Made by a program: the position numbers and the translations under genes
The notes under the pieces: generated by a model
What the model was told of the DNA's origin: nothing
What the model saw: only the letters and a program-made list of their open reading frames with translations
The model's database searches: none
From: Calditrichota bacterium
GTDB taxonomy: Bacteria; Zhuqueibacterota; Zhuqueibacteria; Zhuqueibacterales; Geothermadaptataceae
Direction of reading: 5' to 3'
Assembly: GCA_008501765.1 (NCBI GenBank)
Contig: QQUE01000006.1
Coordinates: forward strand, 1-64,000
Length of the DNA stretch: 64,000 bases
Shown: positions 25,766 to 34,775 of the stretch, in pieces
How positions within the stretch are numbered: the stretch's first letter is position 1
Layout: every line of letters starts with the position of its first letter

Positions 25766-27859
25766 CTACTGCAATACATGCCTGATGGTCTCACCAACAT
25801 CGCTTAGTTCGAAGGGTTTTTTAAGCAAGGCCTGGACTCCAAATTGTGCAATCGTGTCGGGGGTGACCTTCTCGCTGTACCCGGTCGTCAGAATAATTGG
25901 GATACCGGAACGAATTTTATGCGCCTTTTTTACCAACTCAATCCCTGTCAGTTTTGGCATTGTCTGATCGGTGATAATAATATCGAAATTATTTGGACGC
26001 TGGCGAAAAGCATCGATGGCTTTAAGGCTGTCGGAAAAGGAGGTGACCTGATATCCCAGGTGTTCGAGCATGCGCTGAAGTATGTTAATGACTGAGATTT
26101 CATCGTCAACGATCAGCACATTTTCTTTCCCGCGATACAAGTCGGAGTTATCTTTTAATTTTACATTATTTGTATTTTCTTGGGCGCTTTCCGGTTTGGC
26201 GATCGGGAGAAAAACGGTAAAAGTGGAACCCTGACCCGGTTCACTTTCGACGGTAATTCGCCCCTTATGGCTGGTGACAATTCCTTGTACGACGGCAAGC
26301 CCGAGTCCGGTGCCCTCCCCAACTTCCCTCGTGGTAAAAAATGGATCAAAAATCCGATTAATATTCTCTTTTTCAATTCCAATGCCGCTGTCTTTCACTC
26401 GCAAGCGCACATGCAGTCCCGGCTCGAGGTGTTTGACAAATTTTACATCGGTTTCATTCAATTCAATCTCGTCGAGATGAACCTCTAAAATACCGCCAGT
26501 TTCCTGCATTGCAGCGCAGCCATTAACACATAAATTGGTAAATACCTGGTGAATTTGTGTCGGATCTGCAGTTACTTTGCTGCATTGAACATCGATAAAT
26601 TCACGAATTTCAATCGTTGATGGAATCGATGCTTTTAAAAATTTTAATGCTTCTTTTAAAATAACGTGAACAAAAACGGGTTTGTTTACCTGATCGCCTT
26701 TGTAGCTAAAAAGTAAAATTTGCTGTACCAATTCACGGGCACGTTCGGCAGCATTTATCACCTGGCTTAAATCGTATTTGGCTTCGCTCTCATTTTCGAG
26801 TTGTTTCATTGCCAGTTCGGTGTAGCCGATAATCGGAACCAAAACGTTGTTAAAATCGTGGGCAATGCCTCCAGCGAGTGTTCCAATGGTTTCCATCTTC
26901 TGGGCGTGGCGTAATTGGTCTTCCAACTGTTTGCGTTCGGAAATATCGGAAAGGGCACAAACACAACCGAGCAATTGTGCATTTTCGTCGCGTTTATAAG
27001 TCCAATCAACCTGAATTTCAACAACCAAACCGTCTTTTTTTTGAATCTGCGCCAGATAGGGTTGGGGTTCCGGCTGCTCTGTTATCAATTTTTTAAGGAA
27101 TTGTGAATGGGTTTCCTTAGCGAGATCGGGAACAAAGAAGTCGCAAATGTGCATCTGTAAAATTTCATCTTTGCCAAAGCCGGTGATCTGTGACAGGGTG
27201 GAGTTGGATTGCGTTATGGCGCCTGCTGTATCGCATTCGAAAACACCAAGCGGCACTGTTTCGATAAGAGTGCGCAGTTTATTCTGACTTTCCCGGACGT
27301 CTTTTTCAGCTTTTTTGCGTACGGCAATTTCTTTTCGCAGGGTTTTGTTTATCGAAGATAATTCAGCTGTACGTTGGCTTACATCCATTTCCAGGGCAAC
27401 GCTGTACTGGGTTAAATGGTGGTGAAATGCACGATGAACATAGGATAACAAATCACGAACATCGCCCATTTTTTTCACAAAGGCAAAAGCCTCTTCATTC
27501 ACAGCCGTCATTGCCGAATCCAGTGTTGCAAAAGCTGTATTAATAATCGCCCTGAGCTGAGGATTTTTCTTTTTTAGCTTTTTTAGCAATTCAAGACCGT
27601 TGTCGTCCGGCAAACGCAAATCTAAAATAGCCACATTGATATCATAAGAATCCATTGCCTTCAGGGCTTCTTGTGCTGATTTGCAGCAAATGGGCTCAAG
27701 CTTCTCGTCCTTTAGAATATCCTCAAGGGTTATTAATTGCGATACATCATCATCCACAACCAATACGAAATTGTTGTCGCTATGCCGGCGTACCATTTTC
27801 TGTTTCTCTCGGTTTCTCAAGAATATCCTGCAAGGTTTGACACATTCCTTTATGGTCAT
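25766..27859 (-). CDS. Hybrid sensor histidine kinase: REC-PAS-HisKA-HATPase-REC
   Basis: The 697-residue cytoplasmic hybrid kinase starts with a receiver domain (about 30-145, Asp in VAILDLRLPDDNG). A coiled-coil linker and a PAS domain (about 205-320) follow, then the kinase core with phosphoacceptor His in GGIAHDFNNVL, N box and G boxes (DSGIGI, GEGTGLGLAVV). A C-terminal receiver (about 575-697, Asp in DIIITDQTMP) ends the protein. No membrane helix is seen. The first 21 residues look non-native, and the Met at 27796 is an attractive alternative start. The next kinase gene upstream lies 560 bp away. It may take phosphate signals through its N-terminal receiver. Confidence 0.9.
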   Translation of the reverse strand: MTIKECVKPCRIFLRNREKQKMVRRHSDNNFVLVVDDDVSQLITLEDILKDEKLEPICCKSAQEALKAMDSYDINVAILDLRLPDDNGLELLKKLKKKNPQLRAIINTAFATLDSAMTAVNEEAFAFVKKMGDVRDLLSYVHRAFHHHLTQYSVALEMDVSQRTAELSSINKTLRKEIAVRKKAEKDVRESQNKLRTLIETVPLGVFECDTAGAITQSNSTLSQITGFGKDEILQMHICDFFVPDLAKETHSQFLKKLITEQPEPQPYLAQIQKKDGLVVEIQVDWTYKRDENAQLLGCVCALSDISERKQLEDQLRHAQKMETIGTLAGGIAHDFNNVLVPIIGYTELAMKQLENESEAKYDLSQVINAAERARELVQQILLFSYKGDQVNKPVFVHVILKEALKFLKASIPSTIEIREFIDVQCSKVTADPTQIHQVFTNLCVNGCAAMQETGGILEVHLDEIELNETDVKFVKHLEPGLHVRLRVKDSGIGIEKENINRIFDPFFTTREVGEGTGLGLAVVQGIVTSHKGRITVESEPGQGSTFTVFLPIAKPESAQENTNNVKLKDNSDLYRGKENVLIVDDEISVINILQRMLEHLGYQVTSFSDSLKAIDAFRQRPNNFDIIITDQTMPKLTGIELVKKAHKIRSGIPIILTTGYSEKVTPDTIAQFGVQALLKKPFELSDVGETIRHVLQ

Positions 27860-28419
27860 CGACGATTGGAATTTTCAGGCCAGAATCCATTTGATCTTTT
27901 TCACTAATTTATTGATCTATTAATCATTCATTCAATGAGATGACAAAATAAAGAATTGATATGCAAGCCGGTTCCACTAAATCTGTTACCAACTTAATAG
28001 CTATTCTGTTGTAAAAAGTCGCCATAAAAAAGTGATTTCAACCCAGCATAACCAGAGCAGACAAATTTGGGCACAATTGCTGAACACTGCCCAGTTGGAT
28101 TTTTTGATTTATTAAACTGATTATTTGCAATCGATTGCACGTATTAAAAACTACCTATCGCAAAAATTGACTTTGCTAAAAATCCTTCAAAGACTGTCTG
28201 GTTTCCCATGAAATTAATTGCTTTGCAATTGGAATATGGAGATTGGGGCATCCTGCCAACCATCGTGTTTTGTTCGGATTCCGGAATTAACCGAACATTT
28301 CTTCCTTCTTGAAAAGTGCGTCGAATATATGAAATATAATAATGCAATAAAACAGGATTTTTTATTATTGCGAAATAATAAAGTATTAAGGAATAATGTA
28401 ATTTTTTACCTGCTTTGCA
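27860..28419. other. Intergenic region with a LacI-operator-like palindrome
   Basis: The 560 bp between two kinase genes, both read leftward, hold no supported gene. One perfect 14-bp palindrome, TGCAATCGATTGCA, lies at 28126-28139. It fits the general TGNAANCGNTNNCA shape of LacI-family operators. No LacI-type regulator gene is in the window, so this is only a candidate site, about 270 bp upstream of the hybrid kinase gene. Confidence 0.4.
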
Positions 28420-31400
28420 TTATTTTAATGGTAAAATGATCGTAACTGTAACTCCTTCGCCGGGTTTGCTTTGCAAACTTATTTTGCCTTCATGATTTTC
28501 AATTATTTGTTTACAAATGCTTAAACCCAGGCCGGTTCCTTTTGCTTTGGTAGTAAATAATGGCTCGAAGGCGCTGCTCAACGCTTTTTCAGTCATGCCG
28601 GGTCCGTCATCAGAAATTTTAATCTTTACAGCGTCCTTCTTTTTAGTTTCCAATACTTTTATAGTTATTGTGCCGCCGCGTTCGAGGGCTTGGCGGGAGT
28701 TGGTAATTAAATTGAAAAATACCTGATGCAGTTGCAATGGGTCCGCTAAAACGGTTGCAATTTTTGCCGGGATTTCCTTCTGGATAGAAATATTTTTATT
28801 GAGTGCACAGCGTTTTATGATTTCATCAAGAAAAGTTGGGAGGTTTATTTTTTCTTTTGTGACTGTTTTTACACGTGTCATTTCCATTAAATCATCGATA
28901 ACTTTTCCGGCGGTGGCGAGTTCGTCATCAATCAGGTTCAGGTGTTTCTGAATTTTTGGCGGTGATTCTTCCATTTTCCGTTTAAGGAAAAATATGGATT
29001 GCCGGATCGCACCGAGGGGGTTCCGCAGCTCATGCGCAATACTACCGGAGACTTTTCCGATGGTTGCCAATTTTTCCTGGCGGATCATCTTCTCCATCAA
29101 ATTTTCCATTTCTTGTCGCGCGTTTTTTACAGCCTTTTCTAAAATAATATTCTGATTTTTAATTTGTTCGGCTGCTCTTTTTTGTTCGGTTATGTCATTC
29201 CCTGAGACGAGAGCCACATACTTCGTGCTGTTTTCCGAATAATTTTTACTGACGATAAAACGCAAATCGATGCTCAGCATATCGCCTTGCAGTGATCTGA
29301 TTTCCGTTGGGCTTTCAAAATATTTCTCCCTGTTCGCCAAAACGATCATCTCTTTTTTAAAAGTTTCGAATGATTTTTGAGTGAACGTATTGACCATAGT
29401 GCCCAGCAGTTCTTCTTTTGCATTCGCCTTAAATAATTCCACGGCGGCTTTGTTGACGTTTGTAATTTGTAGCAGCCGTGCACATTCGAGCACCGATTCG
29501 GGGTGGTCTTCAAAATGTTTGGTAAAATCTGTGACACCATCGGCGCTTAACTGGTCAAAATATAAAAGAACATCGTCAATTTCTTCTTCCCACAAGCCAA
29601 TTGGTGCATCTTCGAATAATTGCCGGAAGCGGCGCTCGCTATTTTGCAATGCTTTTTCTGCTTTCTTTCGCTCTGTAATATCGCGAACGATGGCCTGGAT
29701 ATATATTTTATCATTCAATGTGAGTTGATTGAGCGTAACTTCTGCGTCAAACGGGCTTTTATCAACGCGGCAGTGTTGCCAGTAGAATCGTTGGGGTTCG
29801 CCTGCAACGGCATTGCGAATTTTCTCCGCCGCACTTTCAGCAGAATTACGCCCGTCCGGTTGCACCGGGGGAGATAGTTCAGAGGGCATTTTATTGAGCA
29901 ATTCTTCCCGGCTGCCATTAAAAAGTTCCTGCGCTTGCGAATTGCAATCTACAAAAAGCAGCTCATTTTTATAAATATCACAGAGAAAATTGGCATCTCC
30001 GGAGGTTTCAAAAAGTATTCTGTATCGTTCCTCGCTTTGCTGTAAGGCTTCCTTTGTTTTCTGCTGCTCTGTAATATCAAAAAAAGCGCCTTCAATACGA
30101 ACAGGTCTGCCAGAATTGTCGTTCACAAAGTGAGCGCTGATCATTAAAGTTAAGGGTTCACCATTCTGCTTATTTACTTTAATTGGAGAGTTTTTAATAC
30201 GCCCGGTCCGAGTTAATTCTTCCATGTAGATATCCCGGTCTTTGATATCTTGCCAGTACTCTGCAAGCAATATTCCCCTGGAGTCTTTTTCTTCATCGAT
30301 TCCTAAAATGCGGTTGAATGCAACATTATGTTCCAGTAAAACGCCATCCAGAGTTACGCTATAAAACGCTTCATCCAAATCGAGGATGATTCGGCGGAAT
30401 TTTTCTTCGCTTTCACGCAGGGCATCCTCAGCACTTTTCCTCTCAGAAATATCCCGTATCGTGGCGCAAAGCATTTTCCTTCCCCCAAGTTCAAAATAAC
30501 GGGCGGAAATTTCGACCGGGAAAATTGTCCCATCTTTTTTGCGGTGATAGCGCAACGGAATTTTTACGATTTGACCTGTTTTTCCTTTCTCCAGATATTT
30601 TTCCGGTTTGTCTTTTTCGGCAGAGATATTCAAAAGATCGCTTGATAAAAACTCTTCTTTAGTATAGCCATAAAGTTTTAATGCCGAGTCGTTGGTTTCA
30701 ATGCGTTTGCCCTTATCCAGGTCAATTATGAAGATTGCATCCGGTTCCGCGAGGAAAAGTGACCGGTATTTCTCCTCACTTTCTCGCAGCGCGCGCTCCG
30801 CTTTTTCACTTTGCTGTTGCCGCAGTTGAATCTGGCCGAGCATTTTGTTGAATCCTTCGTATAATTTACCCAATTCATCTTTGCCTTTTTGGGCCACGCG
30901 CTGGCTATAATCTGCACTGATTGAGATATTTTCTGTGACGCCTGCCAGTGTTAAGATTGGACCTGAAATGTAACTTTGTAACCACAGCGCAAGAAGATAG
31001 GCTAAAATGATTATAGCGGCAGCTAAAATAACCATGATTTTAACATGAGCGATCGCTTGATTTTTTAAATCTACTAATGAGACAAATAAGTTTACATGGC
31101 CATAACTCACATTTTTATATTCGACCCGCACTTTTAAAATCAAGTAATCTTCAACAAATATGACCTGATCGTATCTGCCTGCGGCATGGTGTTTATCAGT
31201 TTTTTTGTCCGATCCGTAGGCTGCAAAATGATGGTCCGATGTATCATGAATGCAGGCATATTCAACAGATGGAAAATTCTCAAAACTTTGCAGAATGTTC
31301 TGCGCGCCTTTTTCATCTCTAAAAAGAATAGCAGGCGCGATGTTATCAGCCACAACCCTGGCTGTAACGCGGGACACATTGATTAATTCCCGCCGGAATT

Positions 31401-31515
31401 CACGAATATCCTGCAGGATAAAAAGGATGGCCAATAAAATGACGGAACTGAGAACGATGGATAGAATTATCAGCAGCAGTTTGTTTTTGATAGACAGATT
31501 ACTTAAGTACCTCAC
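28420..31515 (-). CDS. Membrane sensor kinase: CHASE8-like, HAMP, four PAS, HisKA, HATPase
   Basis: The 1031-residue kinase has TM1 at about 12-34 and a periplasmic domain of about 125 residues resembling the CHASE8 sensor of YfiN (VTARVVADNIAPAILF, VEYACIHD). TM2 is at about 160-182 and HAMP follows to about 235. Four PAS modules come next (about 245-365, 370-490, 495-620 and 625-780), then a coiled coil, the HisKA domain with HELRNPLGAIRQ, and the ATPase domain ending ILPLK. There is no GGDEF or receiver domain. The start overlaps the yfiR-like gene by 4 bp, so the pair is surely coexpressed. This is a kinase version of the YfiR-YfiN pair. Confidence 0.88.
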   Translation of the reverse strand: MRYLSNLSIKNKLLLIILSIVLSSVILLAILFILQDIREFRRELINVSRVTARVVADNIAPAILFRDEKGAQNILQSFENFPSVEYACIHDTSDHHFAAYGSDKKTDKHHAAGRYDQVIFVEDYLILKVRVEYKNVSYGHVNLFVSLVDLKNQAIAHVKIMVILAAAIIILAYLLALWLQSYISGPILTLAGVTENISISADYSQRVAQKGKDELGKLYEGFNKMLGQIQLRQQQSEKAERALRESEEKYRSLFLAEPDAIFIIDLDKGKRIETNDSALKLYGYTKEEFLSSDLLNISAEKDKPEKYLEKGKTGQIVKIPLRYHRKKDGTIFPVEISARYFELGGRKMLCATIRDISERKSAEDALRESEEKFRRIILDLDEAFYSVTLDGVLLEHNVAFNRILGIDEEKDSRGILLAEYWQDIKDRDIYMEELTRTGRIKNSPIKVNKQNGEPLTLMISAHFVNDNSGRPVRIEGAFFDITEQQKTKEALQQSEERYRILFETSGDANFLCDIYKNELLFVDCNSQAQELFNGSREELLNKMPSELSPPVQPDGRNSAESAAEKIRNAVAGEPQRFYWQHCRVDKSPFDAEVTLNQLTLNDKIYIQAIVRDITERKKAEKALQNSERRFRQLFEDAPIGLWEEEIDDVLLYFDQLSADGVTDFTKHFEDHPESVLECARLLQITNVNKAAVELFKANAKEELLGTMVNTFTQKSFETFKKEMIVLANREKYFESPTEIRSLQGDMLSIDLRFIVSKNYSENSTKYVALVSGNDITEQKRAAEQIKNQNIILEKAVKNARQEMENLMEKMIRQEKLATIGKVSGSIAHELRNPLGAIRQSIFFLKRKMEESPPKIQKHLNLIDDELATAGKVIDDLMEMTRVKTVTKEKINLPTFLDEIIKRCALNKNISIQKEIPAKIATVLADPLQLHQVFFNLITNSRQALERGGTITIKVLETKKKDAVKIKISDDGPGMTEKALSSAFEPLFTTKAKGTGLGLSICKQIIENHEGKISLQSKPGEGVTVTIILPLK

Positions 31516-32108
31516 GGGATTCCCCCTTCCGTGCCGACAATTCGTGCTAATTTCAGAAGCTGAAAACTGGCTTGTAATTGCGACCCGCGCATCGCCTCCG
31601 GATTTATTTCAAACTGAATTGAAGTCCCGGAAAAATAGAAATTGATATGCACTCCCTGCGCTGCATAATCCTCAGAATCGCCCACTGTTAATATCGGTTT
31701 ATCGGCAATCCTGGTGATTATTTTTGCAAGCGAGCGCTTTTTAGAACGGGAAATAAAAAGTAAGTCAGTATCCTGTATGTCATTGATTTTATTGATATAT
31801 CTGATACGAACATATTTATTTTTGACACGATGGTTGTCATAAATATCACCCAGTAGTGTGTTAAAAGGATTTTGTCCGATCACAGTAATGGTAAAGGGTT
31901 TTTCCGGATCGGCAACTGAAGAACTCCCGGGCCATTCGATAAAGCGGGTAAATCGTTCTAAAAAGGCTGCTTTAAGTGTATATTCATCCGTTTGCGCGGC
32001 AAGCGGCAGATTACAAATCGGCGAAATCGTCAGCAGAAAAACGAGAAATTTCAGGTGGTTGAGAAAAAAGGTGTGGCGCGACTGATTCATTCTTTGCCAA
32101 ACTTTCAA
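31512..32108 (-). CDS. YfiR-family periplasmic protein (DUF4154)
   Basis: The 198 residues begin with a signal sequence (LKFLVFLLTISPICNLPLAAQ). They carry the YfiR core: YTLKAAFLERFTRFIEWP, ITVIGQNPF, DLLFISRSKK, ILTVGD and the late INPEAMRGSQLQASFQLLKLARIV. In the YfiBNR system, YfiR is a periplasmic repressor that binds the sensor domain of YfiN. Here the next gene, overlapping by 4 bp, encodes a kinase with a YfiN-like sensor, so the same contact is likely. A TonB-dependent receptor gene lies 89 bp upstream. Confidence 0.87.
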   Translation of the reverse strand: MKVWQRMNQSRHTFFLNHLKFLVFLLTISPICNLPLAAQTDEYTLKAAFLERFTRFIEWPGSSSVADPEKPFTITVIGQNPFNTLLGDIYDNHRVKNKYVRIRYINKINDIQDTDLLFISRSKKRSLAKIITRIADKPILTVGDSEDYAAQGVHINFYFSGTSIQFEINPEAMRGSQLQASFQLLKLARIVGTEGGIP

Positions 32109-32197
32109 TTTATGTATAAATGTCTGTTTTATAAGCGAATCTTTATAAATACTAACGTCAATATTAGGTCTGTAAAATGATCAAAATACAGGAATTG

Positions 32198-34189
32198 TTA
32201 AAACACGCCTTGCCGGTATCCAATATGTGCTGAATAAATTACCCGGCGGCCAAAGCCAGTTGTCGGAATTGAGTTGATATTTGGCGTTTGCCGGATATAT
32301 TCGGCTATCAGCATATCACTATCATTTATGTTTTTGATACTAAGCGTATGCCGGATCTGAAGCAGACCGGCCTCATGGGCAAATCCAACGTGGCCGTCGA
32401 GAATGAATTGGGGATCGATAATGTCCAAATTTCCTTCAACTTTAGAAACGGCTTTACTAACGAGTGAAACATAGCCTTGTCCAAATCTCCGGCTCAATCC
32501 CAAATCTATGATGTGATCCGGGACATACCGGTAGTTGTTATCTGTTTTATTATCAACATTTTGCACGTAGGAATAATTTAAAAACAAATCACAGACACCA
32601 GGATTATCATACTTCAGCTCCAGTTCAGCACCGTATCCTTCAATTTTTTCAATATTTATGTACTGACTTGGTAAATTTTTATCCGGCTTGATTCGTTGAA
32701 TCAGGTTTTCATATTCGCCGTAAAAACCCAGAGCCTGAAAGAAAAAATTGTTAAAACTGGTCAGGTAAGCAAATTCATGTGAGGTGCTGGTCTCAGGTTT
32801 CAAATCCCGTGAACCGACGACGGTTTCATGGTCAAAATACAACTCAAACATGGTCGGCACGCGAAAAGACTGGCCCCAAATCAGCTTAAAGCTGTTTTTC
32901 TTGTTTAATTTGAAAACACTGGTTACACGCGATGATATATTTCTGCCAAAGTTGTTATTATGCGTGTAGCGACTGCCCAACAAAATATTCAACTTGCGGT
33001 AATCGAAATATACCTGGCTAAATATTGAACCTTCGTGGACATCAGCATCCTTTACAAGGTTGTGGCGAATTAATGTGTCCTGCAATGCGTCGCGCGTATC
33101 ATGTCCGTGGCTTCTTCTGGTTTCGATGACCGCGCCCATTTCAAATTTAATATTTTTTGCGGCTTTATAGTTCAAATTTAAATCTCCGCTTATCCGGTCT
33201 CCAGCAAGTCGAATGATTGAATCACGGTCGGCTGTCACAGGGAAGGAACGTTCGAATGAATCGAAGGTAAAATTACTTCGCAGCCGTGTTTTCCCCTTAA
33301 CCTGCCTGGTGTAGCGATAATTTAAAAGCGATCCCTGGTTTATCATTTTTGTCCCGGCACCAGTGGAAAAGGAAGGGTGGACCCCTAAAAATGTGTGCAT
33401 ATTCTGAAAGTAATTGACCAGCAAAGAATGGGATTGATGATTTACATTCAGGGTGAAATTGTTGTTTTGGTATCCCTCCTGAAAAAGGAAAACCGAATCC
33501 GCCGCATAGGGGTGATCACGCGCGCTCCTCATTTGGTAGGGATTCCGCCGCTCCGAACTATTATTGACTGCGAATGACAGTTTGAAGTCTTCTTTCTGGA
33601 AATGAACGCGCGTACTGCTGCTATTGATGTGCGGTGCGCCGATCTGAACTTTCGTTCCTGCGGCCGTCTTTTTCACTTCTTTGAGAACGAGGTTGATAAC
33701 ACCCGTGTACGCGTTGCTGCCATAGAGCACGGATGCCGGGCCTTTTAAAATCTCAATTCTTTCGATATCATGAATATCAAAGCGCTCCAAATATCCTTCC
33801 CCGTAAATTGGTTGCCAGGTTGGAATTTGATTGACCATGAGTAAAATTTTATTGGCATAAAAATTTTGTAAAATGCCACGCGAAGTCGCCACATTGCGAT
33901 CCATAATTGTCTGATAAACCTCCATTCCCGCAACAGAACGCACTGCTTCAGCGATATCCTGGAAATGATAGCGTTGCAGCATTTCTTTATCGAGTATTGT
34001 TACGGAGGATGGTGTATTAAATAGGGTGGCTGGTTTTGTCGATGAAACTTTGACCTGCACTTTCATGAGGTCTTCCATCGACATGTTGAATAGCTCATCC
34101 GGATTGATTTGAGATTGGCTGAATGCTGGATCAGCGGGGCTGAAAAAAGTTAAAATAATACCTGCTAAAAGGGCTGTTAATATACGCAT
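32198..34189 (-). CDS. TonB-dependent outer-membrane receptor
   Basis: This 663-residue receptor has a signal peptide (LTALLAGIILTFFSPADPAFSQ), then a plug domain at about 45-165 with TPSSVTILDKEML, VRSVAGMEVYQ and RIEILKGPASVLYGSNA. The rest is a 22-strand barrel with the final strand ending near FGRRVIYSAHIGYRQGVF. The sequence after the signal (NPDELFNMSMEDLMKVQVK) matches plug starts seen in receptors linked to signalling genes. The ligand is unknown. It is the first gene of a unit with the YfiR-like protein and the sensor kinase, so it may sense or import the ligand that controls them. Confidence 0.9.
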   Translation of the reverse strand: MRILTALLAGIILTFFSPADPAFSQSQINPDELFNMSMEDLMKVQVKVSSTKPATLFNTPSSVTILDKEMLQRYHFQDIAEAVRSVAGMEVYQTIMDRNVATSRGILQNFYANKILLMVNQIPTWQPIYGEGYLERFDIHDIERIEILKGPASVLYGSNAYTGVINLVLKEVKKTAAGTKVQIGAPHINSSSTRVHFQKEDFKLSFAVNNSSERRNPYQMRSARDHPYAADSVFLFQEGYQNNNFTLNVNHQSHSLLVNYFQNMHTFLGVHPSFSTGAGTKMINQGSLLNYRYTRQVKGKTRLRSNFTFDSFERSFPVTADRDSIIRLAGDRISGDLNLNYKAAKNIKFEMGAVIETRRSHGHDTRDALQDTLIRHNLVKDADVHEGSIFSQVYFDYRKLNILLGSRYTHNNNFGRNISSRVTSVFKLNKKNSFKLIWGQSFRVPTMFELYFDHETVVGSRDLKPETSTSHEFAYLTSFNNFFFQALGFYGEYENLIQRIKPDKNLPSQYINIEKIEGYGAELELKYDNPGVCDLFLNYSYVQNVDNKTDNNYRYVPDHIIDLGLSRRFGQGYVSLVSKAVSKVEGNLDIIDPQFILDGHVGFAHEAGLLQIRHTLSIKNINDSDMLIAEYIRQTPNINSIPTTGFGRRVIYSAHIGYRQGVF

Positions 34190-34679
34190 TTCGATCCCGG
34201 ATTTTGTGATTTATCCCATCGTGGTCGGCCAATTATATTGTGCATTTTGATTCTCAATAATTATAAAAAAAGACTGTGATACCAATAAGTGTTGATTTCA
34301 GTGAATCGCAATTGAGTTGTTTTCAGGAATTAGCAAAGCGTTAAATGAAGCATTCGTGAATAATTTTGATAAAGACTGGTGGTATGGTTAAATATTTCTA
34401 ACGGTCATGAAATTCAGGGTTGTAAGTTGCTTTTAATATTGCATTTGTTGCAAAAAAATGGAGTCAACAATAAAACCTATAATTTGAGTAGGTGCAAGTA
34501 AAAAGATTGTAACACCGTTTTACAAATTTTTACATGCAACTGGAGTTCGTTTGTGGGGAGATTGGAATTTTAAAAGTAGGTTTTTACAGGTTAATCGATG
34601 GCGAGAAACATCACTGGATTCATCAAAAAAGGCCGGGGAAATTCATCACACTTTTCCAAGCATTTTTTTAAACTAAAAT
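34190..34679. other. AT-rich intergenic region upstream of the TonB receptor gene
   Basis: About 490 bp without a credible gene. It should hold the promoter of the TonB receptor unit, since that unit starts at 34189 and runs leftward. I see no clear promoter pair or hairpin. A REP/BIME-like element begins at 34680. Confidence 0.4.
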
Positions 34680-34765
34680 GTGCCGCACACTTTTCTAATT
34701 ATATTAAAATTGAGCGGTAAAAAATAATTCTCGATCTTGACAAAATACTATTGAGTGCGCGGCAC
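34680..34765. repeat. REP/BIME-like palindromic element, copy 2
   Basis: The left arm GTGCCGCACACT and right arm AGTGCGCGGCAC pair at 11 of 12 positions and enclose an 86-bp unit. The right arm is followed by CTCACAT, as in copy 1. It ends 10 bp from the stop of the fucosidase gene. Confidence 0.75.
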
Positions 34766-34775
34766 CTCACATAAT

